From contig JASHSV010000025.1 in assembly GCA_030038535.1 (NCBI GenBank), positions 1-37,769 of the forward strand: a stretch of DNA of 37,769 nucleotides, given 5' to 3'. The notes under the pieces are model-generated. The model had not been told where the DNA came from. It worked only from the letters and a program-made list of their open reading frames with translations, and made no database searches. Below, one piece after another: positions 1 through 8,472 of this stretch. Numbering within the stretch: position 1 is the first letter of the stretch; every line of letters starts with the position of its first letter. The stretch comes from Candidatus Acidiferrales bacterium (GTDB lineage: Bacteria; Acidobacteriota; Terriglobia; Acidiferrales; UBA7541). A program made the position numbers and the translations under genes.

Positions 1-507
1 GGATGGATGGAAAAGGTGTGCGGCGGCCATATCGACGGCGTGATCGGCGTGGACCTGCTCGAACGATTCGGCGCGACGATCGACTTGCAAAAGCGCGTTG
101 CCGTAGTGGCCGGCAGCCGCGCCGAACGCACTCGTGAACGCGAGGCCCGCGGCGCCGTGGATAGCTGCATCGACCTGTTCAATCGCGCGGACTGGAATCA
201 CTTCGGCGACTGCGTGGATCCCGAAGTTGTGTGGCTGATGCGCGACCAGGACGTGCACGGCCGCAAACACCTGATCGAATATCTCGAGAGCTGCGGAAGA
301 GGGGAGTGCTCGCACGCGCTCCCGCAGGTGCGCATCGAGCGATTTTGGTTCGCCGGCGACGTGGCCTGGTTTGAGTACATCTCCCGGATTCCCGGCCGGG
401 AACCGGAATTGCGTGGCATGGCCATCGTGCACCGCGAGGCGGATCGCTGGCTGCTGGTCAACGTGAGCAATTCCGAATTGCGGGCGCGCGCTCTCCCCGC
501 TCCCTGA
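1..507 (+). CDS. Retropepsin-like aspartyl protease C-terminus fused to NTF2/SnoaL-like domain (5' partial)
   Basis: The reading frame is open to the first base of the window, so the gene starts outside it; the ATG at 7 need not be the real start. The first visible residues (DGVIGVDLLERFGATIDL) look like the last strand-turn of a retropepsin-type aspartyl protease: a G-x-D-x-L-x-x-F segment followed by an ID pair. The catalytic DTG would lie upstream and cannot be seen. From about residue 40 the protein changes to an NTF2/SnoaL-like alpha+beta barrel of about 115 residues, the fold used by DUF4440-type and polyketide-cyclase-like proteins. No catalytic residues can be assigned there. The gene converges on the ABC permease gene, with 12 bases between the two stops. 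The family calls come from motif recognition; the function is unknown. Confidence 0.6.
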   Translation, partial: GWMEKVCGGHIDGVIGVDLLERFGATIDLQKRVAVVAGSRAERTREREARGAVDSCIDLFNRADWNHFGDCVDPEVVWLMRDQDVHGRKHLIEYLESCGRGECSHALPQVRIERFWFAGDVAWFEYISRIPGREPELRGMAIVHREADRWLLVNVSNSELRARALPAP

Positions 508-519
508 AAGCGGCCGCAA

Positions 520-2022
520 TTACTCGTATCGCAGGACTTGGACGGGGTCGAGGCGCGCCGCCCGCGCCGCAGGATAAATGCCCGAGAGCAGGCTGACGAC
601 GATGGCAAACGCCACGCCACCCGCAATCAGCCAGAGCGGCAGCAGGACCACAGTCTCGTGCGGCAAATCCTGATTCGTGAGATAGATGTTCGTGCCGAAG
701 TTGATCACGCGGCCGATCAGCCAGCCCAGCAGCACTCCCAAAGCTCCGCCCGCGGTGCCCATCACGCCGGCCTCGACAAAAAACAGGCGCTTGACGTCTG
801 CATCGCTGGCCCCCAGCGCCTTGAGCACGCCAATCTCACGCCGCCGCTCCAAGACGGACATCACGAGCGTGTTCACGATTCCCAGCGAGGCCACCACCAG
901 CGCCACGCTTCCGAAAATCGCCAGGAACAGATCCACAATCACGAACACGCGCCGCAGGCTTTTGGTCGCATCGAGCAGGGAGAAGGTCCGGAATCCCATT
1001 CTCTTCAGCGCATCTTGCGTGGGCTGGACGCGCGCCGGGTCGTCCACGCGCACAACGAGCGCCGAATAGTTTTCTGAAGCTGAAGGCTTGGCCTGCATGA
1101 TATCTCTCAGCGTTGACGCCTGTGCCGGATGCAGCTTTTCCGCCAGCCCCACGGGCAGAAAGACGCGCGAGGCCGCACTGGCCGTTATGCCCGCGAAGGG
1201 TTCGGTGTCAATAATGCCGACAATTCGCAGGCGTCGTTCGCGGCGGACCACGGAAAAACTGACGGTGTCATCGGTGGAATCGCCGGAGGCGGGATCCCCC
1301 CTCGCCGTGCTCGCCGCGGCATTCTGCGCCCGGGTGCCACGGCCCGTGGGATGCGCTGGAGCCTGGGTCGGCGGTGGCGTCGGCTCGCGTTCGCCGTAGT
1401 GCAGCACGATTTCTCTCCCCAATAGCGAGTCGAGCTGGGCGTCCGTCACGTCAGGGGTGCTTCCTGTACGGGGCCCCATCGGCAATGGGAAGGAATCGCC
1501 CGGGGAATTGGCTGGCGCCAGCAAATCGCGAGCAAAGTCCGCGTGCAGGATGGCCTCCTCGGCCTCGGGCCCCGAAAAAAACCTGCCGTGCATCTTCTCG
1601 AACGCTTCATTCTGGCTGGCCGAAGGAGAAAGACCGCTCACGCTGGTAAATAGCGTGCGGCCTTCGAAGCTCACATCGGTGAGCAGCCGCACTTCCGGGT
1701 ACACTTCAATGACGTGCGGCAGCGCGCTGATATCCTTGCGCGCCCCATCGTCCAGCGGGCGCGTGTTCGACTCGAGAACGCCGGAGCGCCGCTCGCTCCG
1801 CTCCATTCCGCGCATATCGCGGGCCGTAAACACGCCAATCGTGTTGAACAGGCCGGAGCGGGCAAAGCGCTCGGTCACCAGCCCCTGCAGCCCCGCGCCC
1901 AGCGAGAGCATCGCCACAAGCGCGGCCACACCCACGGCGACACCGGCCGTGGTCAGTGAATTGCGAAAGCCGGATTCGCGCAGGTTTCGTCCGGCCAGCT
2001 CCACCAGGTCGTTGGCCTTCAT
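520..2022 (-). CDS. MacB/FtsX-type ABC transporter permease
   Basis: The 500-residue protein has the MacB layout. A first membrane helix lies at about residues 22-45, a large periplasmic domain at about 50-345, and three C-terminal helices form the FtsX core. The segment ERRREIGVLKALGAS and the ending YPAARAARLDPVQVLRYE are typical of the family. Such permeases do not form a channel: they transmit ATP-driven movement to the periplasm for lipoprotein, peptide or antibiotic handling. The periplasmic domain holds a low-complexity Pro/Thr/Ala-rich stretch (about residues 213-250), probably a lineage-specific loop. The start ATG overlaps the stop of the ATPase gene (ATGA), so the two are translationally coupled. 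No MacA-like adaptor or TolC-like partner is visible here, so the substrate cannot be inferred. Confidence 0.9.
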   Translation of the reverse strand: MKANDLVELAGRNLRESGFRNSLTTAGVAVGVAALVAMLSLGAGLQGLVTERFARSGLFNTIGVFTARDMRGMERSERRSGVLESNTRPLDDGARKDISALPHVIEVYPEVRLLTDVSFEGRTLFTSVSGLSPSASQNEAFEKMHGRFFSGPEAEEAILHADFARDLLAPANSPGDSFPLPMGPRTGSTPDVTDAQLDSLLGREIVLHYGEREPTPPPTQAPAHPTGRGTRAQNAAASTARGDPASGDSTDDTVSFSVVRRERRLRIVGIIDTEPFAGITASAASRVFLPVGLAEKLHPAQASTLRDIMQAKPSASENYSALVVRVDDPARVQPTQDALKRMGFRTFSLLDATKSLRRVFVIVDLFLAIFGSVALVVASLGIVNTLVMSVLERRREIGVLKALGASDADVKRLFFVEAGVMGTAGGALGVLLGWLIGRVINFGTNIYLTNQDLPHETVVLLPLWLIAGGVAFAIVVSLLSGIYPAARAARLDPVQVLRYE

Positions 2023-2753
2023 TGCAGCGCCTCGATCGTTGGATCGCCGGGCGGTCCTTGCGCCGCCAGCCGCCCATCGGAAAGCACCAGAATGCGTTCG
2101 GCAAAACTCGCCGCGAGCCTGCGCTCGTGCGTCACCAGCACCACCGTCATGTGCAGCGATTCATTGAGCGTGTGGATCAGGCGCATGATCTCTTCGCCGT
2201 TGCGGCTGTCGAGATTTCCGGTGGGCTCGTCGGCCAGGAGAATCGAAGGGCGGTTCACCAGGGCCCGCGCGATGGCCGCGCGCTGTTGCTCGCCTCCGGA
2301 AAGTTCGCCGGGGCGGTGGGCGGCCCGCCCGGCCAATCCCACGTGCTCGAGCGCTTCGCGCACTCTGGCGGCGCGCTCTTCCCGCGGCACTTCCGCCAAA
2401 CGCAGGGGCAGCTCCACGTTTTCTTCGAGCGTCATCCTTGGCAGCAGATGAAAGGCCTGGAAGATCATGCCTACCGTCCCCCGGCGATGCGCAGCCAGCT
2501 CTTCCGGGGACATGGTAGCGAGGTTGCGGCCCTGAGTTTCGAGCGTCCCGCTGGTCGGCCGATCCAGTCCGGCCATCAGGTGCAGAAGCGTGGATTTGCC
2601 CGATCCCGATGCGCCCACCAGCGCCACGCGCTCGCTTTCACGCACTTCGAGCGACACCCCGTCCAGGGCTCTTACCTCCGAATCGCCCATCGTGTAATAG
2701 CGGCATACGTTTTCCGCGCGTATGGCGTTCGGCGTTCCGTTCCTGTCGGGCAT
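2019..2753 (-). CDS. MacB/LolD-type ABC transporter ATP-binding protein
   Basis: This 244-residue nucleotide-binding subunit powers the permease encoded just downstream. All motifs are intact: Walker A GASGSGKST, the Q-loop in IFQAFHLLPRM, signature LSGGEQQRAAIARAL, Walker B ILLADEPTGNLDS, and the H-loop in VTHER. The sequence ADEPTGNLDS and the length match the LolD/MacB/FtsE subgroup. It should act as a dimer on the cytoplasmic face of the inner membrane. Its stop overlaps the permease start by 4 bases, so this is a two-gene operon. The Shine-Dalgarno before the ATG is poor (GAGAACG), and I saw no clear promoter in the 160 bases that separate it from the divergent cupredoxin-like gene. Confidence 0.92.
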   Translation of the reverse strand: MPDRNGTPNAIRAENVCRYYTMGDSEVRALDGVSLEVRESERVALVGASGSGKSTLLHLMAGLDRPTSGTLETQGRNLATMSPEELAAHRRGTVGMIFQAFHLLPRMTLEENVELPLRLAEVPREERAARVREALEHVGLAGRAAHRPGELSGGEQQRAAIARALVNRPSILLADEPTGNLDSRNGEEIMRLIHTLNESLHMTVVLVTHERRLAASFAERILVLSDGRLAAQGPPGDPTIEALQ

Positions 2754-2912
2754 CAGCGTTCTCGATTCTCGTCCCTCTCTCTATGATACGTGCAGTGCGA
2801 GTAGAAGTTGCAATTCGGCGCCGTTGCGCCGCTCTGCTCGCTTTGATAGCCTCCTTTCCTTCAGGGGCTTGGTTCCCTGTGCCCAGCGCAGGAATCGGAG
2901 GAGGAACGGCCC

Positions 2913-3374
2913 ATGCCGTCCGGCACGGCGGGTTTGGGACAGCGCATCGCTCCATGGTTGCTGGCGATCACGCTGGCCATGGCCCTGTTGCAAGCCTATC
3001 GGATGAACCCGGTGGATGAGTTCCGCTTCGGCGTCGAACACCGCGATGCGATTCCTCCTTGCCGAACCAACCCAATCCAGATCTTCGATGCCGCAACGCC
3101 GGCCGTCTCGCCCGACGTCTGCTGGGCCAAGGCCGGCGATCGCGTAATCTGGACGTTTCCAAATAATCCCAACCGCCCTTTCCACGTGCATATGTCTCCG
3201 AACCCGTTTACGAACAAGCCGGGCGGGGATAAAGCTTTTGAAGCGGATTCGGCAAACGGGGTAGTGGTCTCCGATCCGGTTCGTCCCGCCGGCGACTATG
3301 TGGTGTACAAATACGTCGTCAGTTACGACGGCGGAAAGAAGAAGATTGATCCCCACGTTGTGATCATGAGGTAG
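2913..3374 (+). CDS. Membrane-anchored cupredoxin-like protein
   Basis: The 153-residue protein begins with one hydrophobic segment (about residues 11-27, APWLLAITLAMALLQAY) that acts as a signal anchor or uncleaved signal peptide. The remainder resembles a small cupredoxin-like beta sandwich: AGDRVIWTF, then FHVHMSPNPF, then a closing DPHVVIMR. This strand order is seen in plastocyanin/azurin-like and phytocyanin-like exported domains. A full type-1 copper ligand set (His-Cys-His-Met in the usual spacing) is not evident, so copper binding is uncertain. The start is supported by a strong ribosome-binding site, GGAGGAGGAA at 2897-2906, seven bases before the ATG. It is transcribed away from the ABC genes. 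The exact role is not recognised. Confidence 0.6.
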   Translation: MPSGTAGLGQRIAPWLLAITLAMALLQAYRMNPVDEFRFGVEHRDAIPPCRTNPIQIFDAATPAVSPDVCWAKAGDRVIWTFPNNPNRPFHVHMSPNPFTNKPGGDKAFEADSANGVVVSDPVRPAGDYVVYKYVVSYDGGKKKIDPHVVIMR

Positions 3375-3499
3375 GTGGAGGGAACGCGGCCGAAATTGGG
3401 ACCTGCGGCCGCCCACGCGTTCTGCCGCCCTACTCGCGTGATACGGCGCCTCCCCATCCGGCGATTCGGCCCGATACCCATCGAAAAAAATCCACAGGC

Positions 3500-3522
3500 A
3501 GATTGAAAAATTGCTTCAATCT
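3500..3522. repeat. Inverted repeat AGATTGAA-N7-TTCAATCT
   Basis: Two perfect 8-base arms are separated by 7 bases and end two bases before the TTGACA box of the putative porin promoter. The position suits a second regulator that contacts RNA polymerase from upstream. A short hairpin is the alternative. The regulator is unknown. Confidence 0.4.
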
Positions 3523-3524
3523 TC

Positions 3525-3553
3525 TTGACACGCATCGAGCGAGCGGAGAGGAT
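3525..3553 (+). promoter_or_regulatory. Putative sigma70-type promoter of the porin gene
   Basis: TTGACA at 3525-3530 is a perfect -35 box. With a 17-base spacer the -10 would be GAGGAT (3548-3553), only 3/6 to consensus. Transcription would start near 3560, so the palindrome at 3564-3584 would cover the first transcribed bases. The geometry mirrors the repressor-gene promoter near 15.13 kb. No transcript data. Confidence 0.45.
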
Positions 3554-3563
3554 GCCCCCCGCA

Positions 3564-3584
3564 TTCGGTGGTCTGACCACCGAA
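3564..3584. promoter_or_regulatory. Palindromic GntR/FadR-type operator upstream of porin
   Basis: A perfect 21-bp palindrome: 10-base arms TTCGGTGGTC and GACCACCGAA around a central T. The core TGGTCTGACCA matches the TGGT-N3-ACCA pattern bound by FadR-subfamily GntR regulators such as PdhR and LldR. The same 11 bases form the core of the palindrome at 15094-15118 in front of the gntR-oxalate oxidoreductase operon. I infer that the GntR protein encoded at 14370-15080 binds both sites. Confidence 0.7.
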
Positions 3585-3762
3585 CCAGGGGTGGTAGTGG
3601 TGGAGATCTCCGCAGAATCCGCCGCAGCCGCTATGCGCACGCCTTTTGACGCGCGCGTGCTCGCCCCTTCCTCAACGGTCTGCGCCCCGCACTCTTCAGG
3701 CTACGCCTGTTCGGTTGGCTTTCCCTGTCAGGTCTCGCAAACGCTTCTCTTAGGGGGAAATC

Positions 3763-5520
3763 ATGCGCATCGTTAGGTTTGTTTTGCTCGCGACCGCCTG
3801 CAGCTGCCTCGTGTTCTCCACACGGGCCGCGGACTCCGGCAAGAGTTCCCCTGACCAGCCTTCCGCGACGGGTGCTTCCGGTACTTCGAGCGACGCGGCC
3901 AAGCCTGTCACTTCCACCAGCGCTGCGCCAACGGCACCGGCGGCCGCGACGCGGGAAGAAGTCGAGGAGCTGCGCGCAGAAGTGGCGGAACTGAGGGCTG
4001 CCATCAAGAAATTGATGGATTCCAAGGCCCAACCCGAAACTCCTGCGGCTCCGGTTGCCGCGGCGCCCACTCCGGCTTCGTCGGCCGCTGCCACCCCGGC
4101 GACGGAAATAGCTGCGGCGCCCATCCCGCCGGTCGCAGCTTCGGCAACTTTATCCAACACCGAACCCGGTCCTGGAGCCGGCGCTCCAGAGGTTACTAGC
4201 GGCAACGACTCCGACAGCCTCACGGACATCGACGCGCTGCTGCAAGCCTCCAAGGCCAGCCAGAACGCGGGCGGTCCGCCCGTCACCGCCGGATGGAACG
4301 GAGAACACTTCTTCATCCGCAGCGCAGACGGTAACTTGCAGATCCAGCCCTACGGCTATGTGCAGACGGATTACCGTTCCTACCGTGGCGACGGCGCGCC
4401 CGCAAACAGCTTCGCCGTGCGCCGCGCACGGTTCGGTTTCCAGGGCAATTACGGCAGCCACCTTCAGTTCGCCCTTCTGACCGACGCCGCGTCTTCCGGA
4501 ACGGGCGCCACGGGCGCAATCATTCGCGACGTGTATTTGAACGTGAAGTTCAATGACGCATTCCAGATTCAGGCTGGGCAGTTCAAGGAGCCGTTCGCCC
4601 AGGAGGAAGTTACGGGCGTCACCAATATCGACTTCGCTGATCGTGGCCTGCAGTCGTTGTTGTACCCCTCGGCCGCCTCCGCCTACCGCAGCCCGGGCGC
4701 CGTAATTCACGGCGACATCTGGGGAGGTGTGCTCCAGTACTGGGGCGGGATCTTCAACGGACACGGTTATGCCACCGCATCCAACACCACCAGCATTCCG
4801 GAGACTGTGGGACGAATTCGCCTCTATCCTTGGCGGAATCACAAGGACAGTTTTTTCCGCGCTTTCGCCTTGGGAGGCTCAATGGCTTATAGCTACGCGC
4901 GTGGCCTCTCGAATGAGCAGACTCCTCCGACAAGCATGCCGGACGCGGCCTACACCTTCTTTCCCCAGTTCCCCATCAACGGCAACGTCTGGCGGGGTGA
5001 GGGCGAGTTCACATTTATCCACGGCCCCGCGGCTATGCGCGGCGAGTACGTGCAGGCCCAGTTCGACCGCACCGGCGTCGGCACGCTGGAATTCGGCGGA
5101 CTCGGTTTCCAGAATCTTCCGACGGTCCGATACAAGGCCTACGGCATCGGAGCCACATACTTGTTGACCGGCGAAAGTCGCCCTGAAAACGGCACGCCCC
5201 GCATCAAACATCCCGTCTTCGGCCCGGAGACCCCTGGCGGCGGAGGAAGGGGGTGGGGCGCGTTTGAGCTGGCCTTCCGTTACTCCGGAATTCAGGGGAA
5301 TGAGCCGGGCATCTTCTTCGACAATACCTTGACTCCGGAGTTCGTGCCCACCTTCGACGACCGTACCGACCAGTTCACCGGAGGAATCAACTGGTATCTG
5401 AACTACTGGGTGCGGTTCCAGACGAACCTCAATGTCGACCGCCTCAGGCAGCCGAGCACCATCGGCGAATTGCCGCAGACGTACTTGGTTTTCGAACAGC
5501 GGCTCCAGTTCCGCTTCTAG
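3763..5520 (+). CDS. OprP/OprO-like outer-membrane porin
   Basis: The 585-residue protein starts with a signal peptide (about residues 1-23, ending TRA-A). An Ala/Pro/Ser-rich linker follows, with a short coiled coil at about residues 66-88 (REEVEELRAEVAELRAAIKK) of the sort that trimerises or anchors porins. From about residue 195 a beta barrel matches the phosphate-selective porin O/P family: GYVQTDYR, then FAVRRARFGFQGNYG, then IQAGQFKEPFAQEEV, ending in QRLQFRF with a C-terminal Phe for BAM insertion. OprP-family members often pass small anions. Upstream lies an operator sharing its core with the one before the oxalate oxidoreductase operon, so I infer oxalate or a related dicarboxylate as cargo; the sequence alone does not prove this. 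The ATG has an AGGGGG ribosome-binding site. Probably co-transcribed with the lipoprotein gene 133 bases downstream. Confidence 0.85.
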   Translation: MRIVRFVLLATACSCLVFSTRAADSGKSSPDQPSATGASGTSSDAAKPVTSTSAAPTAPAAATREEVEELRAEVAELRAAIKKLMDSKAQPETPAAPVAAAPTPASSAAATPATEIAAAPIPPVAASATLSNTEPGPGAGAPEVTSGNDSDSLTDIDALLQASKASQNAGGPPVTAGWNGEHFFIRSADGNLQIQPYGYVQTDYRSYRGDGAPANSFAVRRARFGFQGNYGSHLQFALLTDAASSGTGATGAIIRDVYLNVKFNDAFQIQAGQFKEPFAQEEVTGVTNIDFADRGLQSLLYPSAASAYRSPGAVIHGDIWGGVLQYWGGIFNGHGYATASNTTSIPETVGRIRLYPWRNHKDSFFRAFALGGSMAYSYARGLSNEQTPPTSMPDAAYTFFPQFPINGNVWRGEGEFTFIHGPAAMRGEYVQAQFDRTGVGTLEFGGLGFQNLPTVRYKAYGIGATYLLTGESRPENGTPRIKHPVFGPETPGGGGRGWGAFELAFRYSGIQGNEPGIFFDNTLTPEFVPTFDDRTDQFTGGINWYLNYWVRFQTNLNVDRLRQPSTIGELPQTYLVFEQRLQFRF

Positions 5521-5653
5521 TGAGCAGGAGCCAACCATGCGCTGGAACGGACTTGTGATTTGGCGGGCGGAGAAAGTCATGATTCATTCGAAAAATACCG
5601 AGCAGAGCAGTACCGGGCGGAATCCCAGCGGTCATCTCGGAGGAGGTTTTTCC

Positions 5654-7600
5654 ATGAAGTTCAGACTGATGAAGATTTTCGCGGCCATTCTATTACTGGC
5701 GGTTGGGTTGATATGGAACAGTTGTGGATCCCAGCCCGGGTGTCCCACCTGCGGCACGACCACGAACGGCGCTTACGGCGTCATTGATGTGGTCCCGGTG
5801 CCGGAACACAACCCCACCGGCGAGCCCGGCGGGCCGTTCAACTCCTTCGACATTAGCTGGTTCGACCCCAATCAGCGCGTGGTCTACACTTCGGACCGCA
5901 TCGGCTTGGACGTGGTGGTGACGAGCACCACGCTCGATGAAGCGGTGAACACCATCGGCGGGCTCAATGAAGTGGCGCAAGCGGGGAATAATGGGAGCCC
6001 CTGCATCGGCAGCAATACCCCGGCGCCGGGCACGACCGCGGCTACCACGCCGAACATTCCCTCGATCATCACCGGCCTGGGTTCGCAGAGCGGCAGGGGC
6101 ACAGCGGCAGTACCGCAGAACATTCTCACGCGATTTGGATGCAGAAACCCCGGCTATTTCGACACCTTCAGCACATTTTTCCCTGGATTCGGGGCCAACG
6201 GATTCTTTGGCGGGTTCCCAGGGGCACAGTGCTGCGCCGCGCGCGCGAACGGCGTGAATCCACTCTCCGGACCGAATGGCCTGCTCGTTACTCCCGACGG
6301 CACTACACTCTTTGCGGGCAGCGGCAGTTCTACGGTAGTGGTGGTTGACGTGAGCGGCGCCACATCGCCCCCCATGGTGATCGCTGATTTTCCCACTGGT
6401 TCTTCACCCGATTTCGACGGCCCTGTCGGCGTGGCTCCCTGCATCGCCTCCTGGAACGGCGGCGCCGGTAGCGATCCCACCTGCGGGGACGATCGTTCAG
6501 ACGAAATGGCCTTTGGCACGATCCCCGCGGGATGCACGCCTTCGGCAACAAGCACCGCGTGCCATGCCATCTTCGCCGTCATCAATGGCGACCCAGGGCT
6601 CCCGATGGTTTCCATCGTGGACGTGACGGACATCGTGACCAGGAATTACACCAACCCCATGCTTGCCGCGGGGCAGGGCATTTGCGCGCCCGTGAATCCG
6701 GCGGCGAATTACACGCCCGGCGTGGTGAGCTTTGCGACCGGCTTGGTCACGGGGTCAAATTACCCCACCTGCATTCTGGGCCAGATTTACTACGATGGGG
6801 CGAGTCCACAGAGTTCGATGGTTCCGGTGGACAATAACAACGGCTTTTTCTGTCCCGACCCGTCCGAAGCTGTTCCCTCCGGCGTTTCCGGACAAGGCGT
6901 GGGTGTCGGAGGCGCGAATGTGCCCTGCCATCATGGCCCAATCGTGGACAGCAACACAGGGGTCTTCATCACCAACAACGGAACCGCGACCAGCACCCAG
7001 ACGGGAGAAATCGCTCCTGCGGGCCTGGGTGGGCTGGCCTTTAACCCATTCCACAACACGTTTTATCTGGCGAATTCCAATTGCACCGTTTCCAATTTGC
7101 CTACGCAGGCCAGCGTCGCCGTAGGCTGTATTGACGAAATTGATCCGCAGCTCGGGAATCCCAACGGGCCGATCGTCATAGCCTCAATCCCCGTTCTCAA
7201 CTGCATGGCCGCCGCAATCGTCCAGGGCCCCGGACACGATTTTCTGATCGGCTGCGGCGACCATGATGGCATCGCGTTTCCGCCGAACTGCATCATCTTC
7301 GACGGCACCACCAATCAGATCGTGGCCACCATCACGCAAACCGGCGGCACAGATGAAGTCTGGTACAACCCCGGTGACAACCGCTACTACACCGCCGGGC
7401 GCGACATGCCCAACGGTCCGGTGATGGGCGTGATTGATGCCGGACAGCGAATCTGGCTGGTAAACGTACCGACGAACTCGAACTCTCACAGCGTGGCTGC
7501 CGATAGCATCAACAACCACATCTTTGTGCCGTCGCAAGCGGGAAACATCTGTTCCACGCAAAGCAGCAATGGCTGCATTCTGGTTTACGCGCGGCAATAG
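5654..7600 (+). CDS. Cysteine-rich YVTN/NHL-like beta-propeller lipoprotein
   Basis: I place the start at the ATG at 5654 because GGAGGAGG (5639-5646) lies seven bases before it and the protein then opens with a lipoprotein-like signal (MKFRLMKIFAAILLLAVGLI, Cys at residue 24). An in-frame ATG at 5579 is possible but would bury that signal. The 648-residue product has repeated blades such as GLLVTPDGTTLFAGSGSSTV and IIFDGTTNQIVATI, typical of YVTN/SMP-30/NHL propellers that are exported and bind ligands or partner proteins. About 22 cysteines are spread through the chain, unusual for a bacterial propeller and suggestive of disulphides or metal binding. It follows the porin gene on the same strand and may share its transcript. 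Substrate unknown. Confidence 0.7.
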   Translation: MKFRLMKIFAAILLLAVGLIWNSCGSQPGCPTCGTTTNGAYGVIDVVPVPEHNPTGEPGGPFNSFDISWFDPNQRVVYTSDRIGLDVVVTSTTLDEAVNTIGGLNEVAQAGNNGSPCIGSNTPAPGTTAATTPNIPSIITGLGSQSGRGTAAVPQNILTRFGCRNPGYFDTFSTFFPGFGANGFFGGFPGAQCCAARANGVNPLSGPNGLLVTPDGTTLFAGSGSSTVVVVDVSGATSPPMVIADFPTGSSPDFDGPVGVAPCIASWNGGAGSDPTCGDDRSDEMAFGTIPAGCTPSATSTACHAIFAVINGDPGLPMVSIVDVTDIVTRNYTNPMLAAGQGICAPVNPAANYTPGVVSFATGLVTGSNYPTCILGQIYYDGASPQSSMVPVDNNNGFFCPDPSEAVPSGVSGQGVGVGGANVPCHHGPIVDSNTGVFITNNGTATSTQTGEIAPAGLGGLAFNPFHNTFYLANSNCTVSNLPTQASVAVGCIDEIDPQLGNPNGPIVIASIPVLNCMAAAIVQGPGHDFLIGCGDHDGIAFPPNCIIFDGTTNQIVATITQTGGTDEVWYNPGDNRYYTAGRDMPNGPVMGVIDAGQRIWLVNVPTNSNSHSVAADSINNHIFVPSQAGNICSTQSSNGCILVYARQ

Positions 7601-7758
7601 CCCGCCCGAAAGAGGACAAGGGCTTGTAGCGCCGGAAACTGTTACCGCAGGATCCTGATTTCCTTCGGGGGAGCACGAAAGGTATATACTTCGTCGCCCG
7701 GCATATGCCCGCGAGAAAGCTCCCGAGAGTAAGCATCCGGGAATGCAAGGAGCACGTC

Positions 7759-8412
7759 ATGTCCAACCAGCGCGCAGCAGGTAAGACTGGTTCAAGAGCA
7801 GTCGCGCTTTTCTGCCTCCTGGTTCTCACCACATTCGCCTCGGGTTCGCGCCTTTCCGCTAACACCTCCGGCGCCAATCCGAAGTCAACTGACGTGCCCG
7901 CGGAAGTCATTGCTCATCTCACTCTCGAATCACCACCGGGGAACCAGATGGTGCTCCAGCGCATCGGGGATAAGCACTATCTCTACATTCAGCAGGCAGG
8001 CAAGCAGGGCTTTGTGATCGTCAACGTCAGCAAGCCGCAGTATCCGAGTTTCGTCAACCGGCAGGCAAAGGCCAACGACGCCACTGCGGGAAGCCTGCGG
8101 ATGGTGGGATCCGACGTCGGGGTAGCCGAAGTCCCCGACAAGTCCGCCAAGGGAACCATCCAGAGCGGGCCGAGCTCTACAGAGACTGTCAAGATTCTCG
8201 ATCTGACCGATCCCGCACATCCCAAGGTCCTTCAGACTTTCAAAAACGTCACCAGCATCCTGGGGGATGGGGCCCGCGGCATTATTTACCTCGCAAACGA
8301 CGAGGGCCTGTGGGTGCTCAAGCATCACCGCGCGCCGATTGCGCCGGAAAAGCAGAAAAAGCCCTGCGACTCCTATTCCGCCATAGCCGCGATGCCTCCC
8401 GACTGCCAGTAG
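7759..8412 (+). CDS. Exported LVIVD-repeat-like protein
   Basis: The ATG at 7759 is chosen over an upstream ATG at 7705 because AAGGAG (7747-7752) precedes it by six bases and the product then begins with a Sec signal (basic residues, then AVALFCLLVLTTFASG, cleavage near residue 30). The mature part of about 185 residues holds repeats like FVIVNVSKPQYPSFV and VKILDLTDPAHPKVL, the pattern of LVIVD repeats, which build small propeller-type folds. I see no catalytic motif. It is the third gene in the same direction after the porin, separated from the propeller lipoprotein by 158 bases, so it may belong to the same group or have its own promoter. It converges with the DUF4440-like gene. Function not known. 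Confidence 0.6.
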   Translation: MSNQRAAGKTGSRAVALFCLLVLTTFASGSRLSANTSGANPKSTDVPAEVIAHLTLESPPGNQMVLQRIGDKHYLYIQQAGKQGFVIVNVSKPQYPSFVNRQAKANDATAGSLRMVGSDVGVAEVPDKSAKGTIQSGPSSTETVKILDLTDPAHPKVLQTFKNVTSILGDGARGIIYLANDEGLWVLKHHRAPIAPEKQKKPCDSYSAIAAMPPDCQ

Positions 8413-8472
8413 CCGGCGAACGCGCGGCGCACTGGGTCGTCCGGGTCTTTCTTCGAGCGTCCTGCACTGTCC

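Larger units (their letters stand above)
3375..3762. other. Regulatory intergenic region upstream of the porin gene
   Basis: This 388-base gap holds no convincing gene. It carries an inverted repeat (3500-3522), a TTGACA promoter box (3525-3530), a 21-bp palindromic operator (3564-3584) and a long leader of about 180 bases before the porin ATG. The leader contains a 10-bp palindrome GGAGATCTCC (3602-3611) but no recognisable riboswitch. The porin ribosome-binding site AGGGGG is at 3752-3757. Confidence 0.6.

Noticed and set aside
5432-5653. An upstream extension of the propeller lipoprotein gene
   Set aside because: It would overlap the porin gene and hide the lipoprotein signal; GGAGGAGG before 5654 marks the start.
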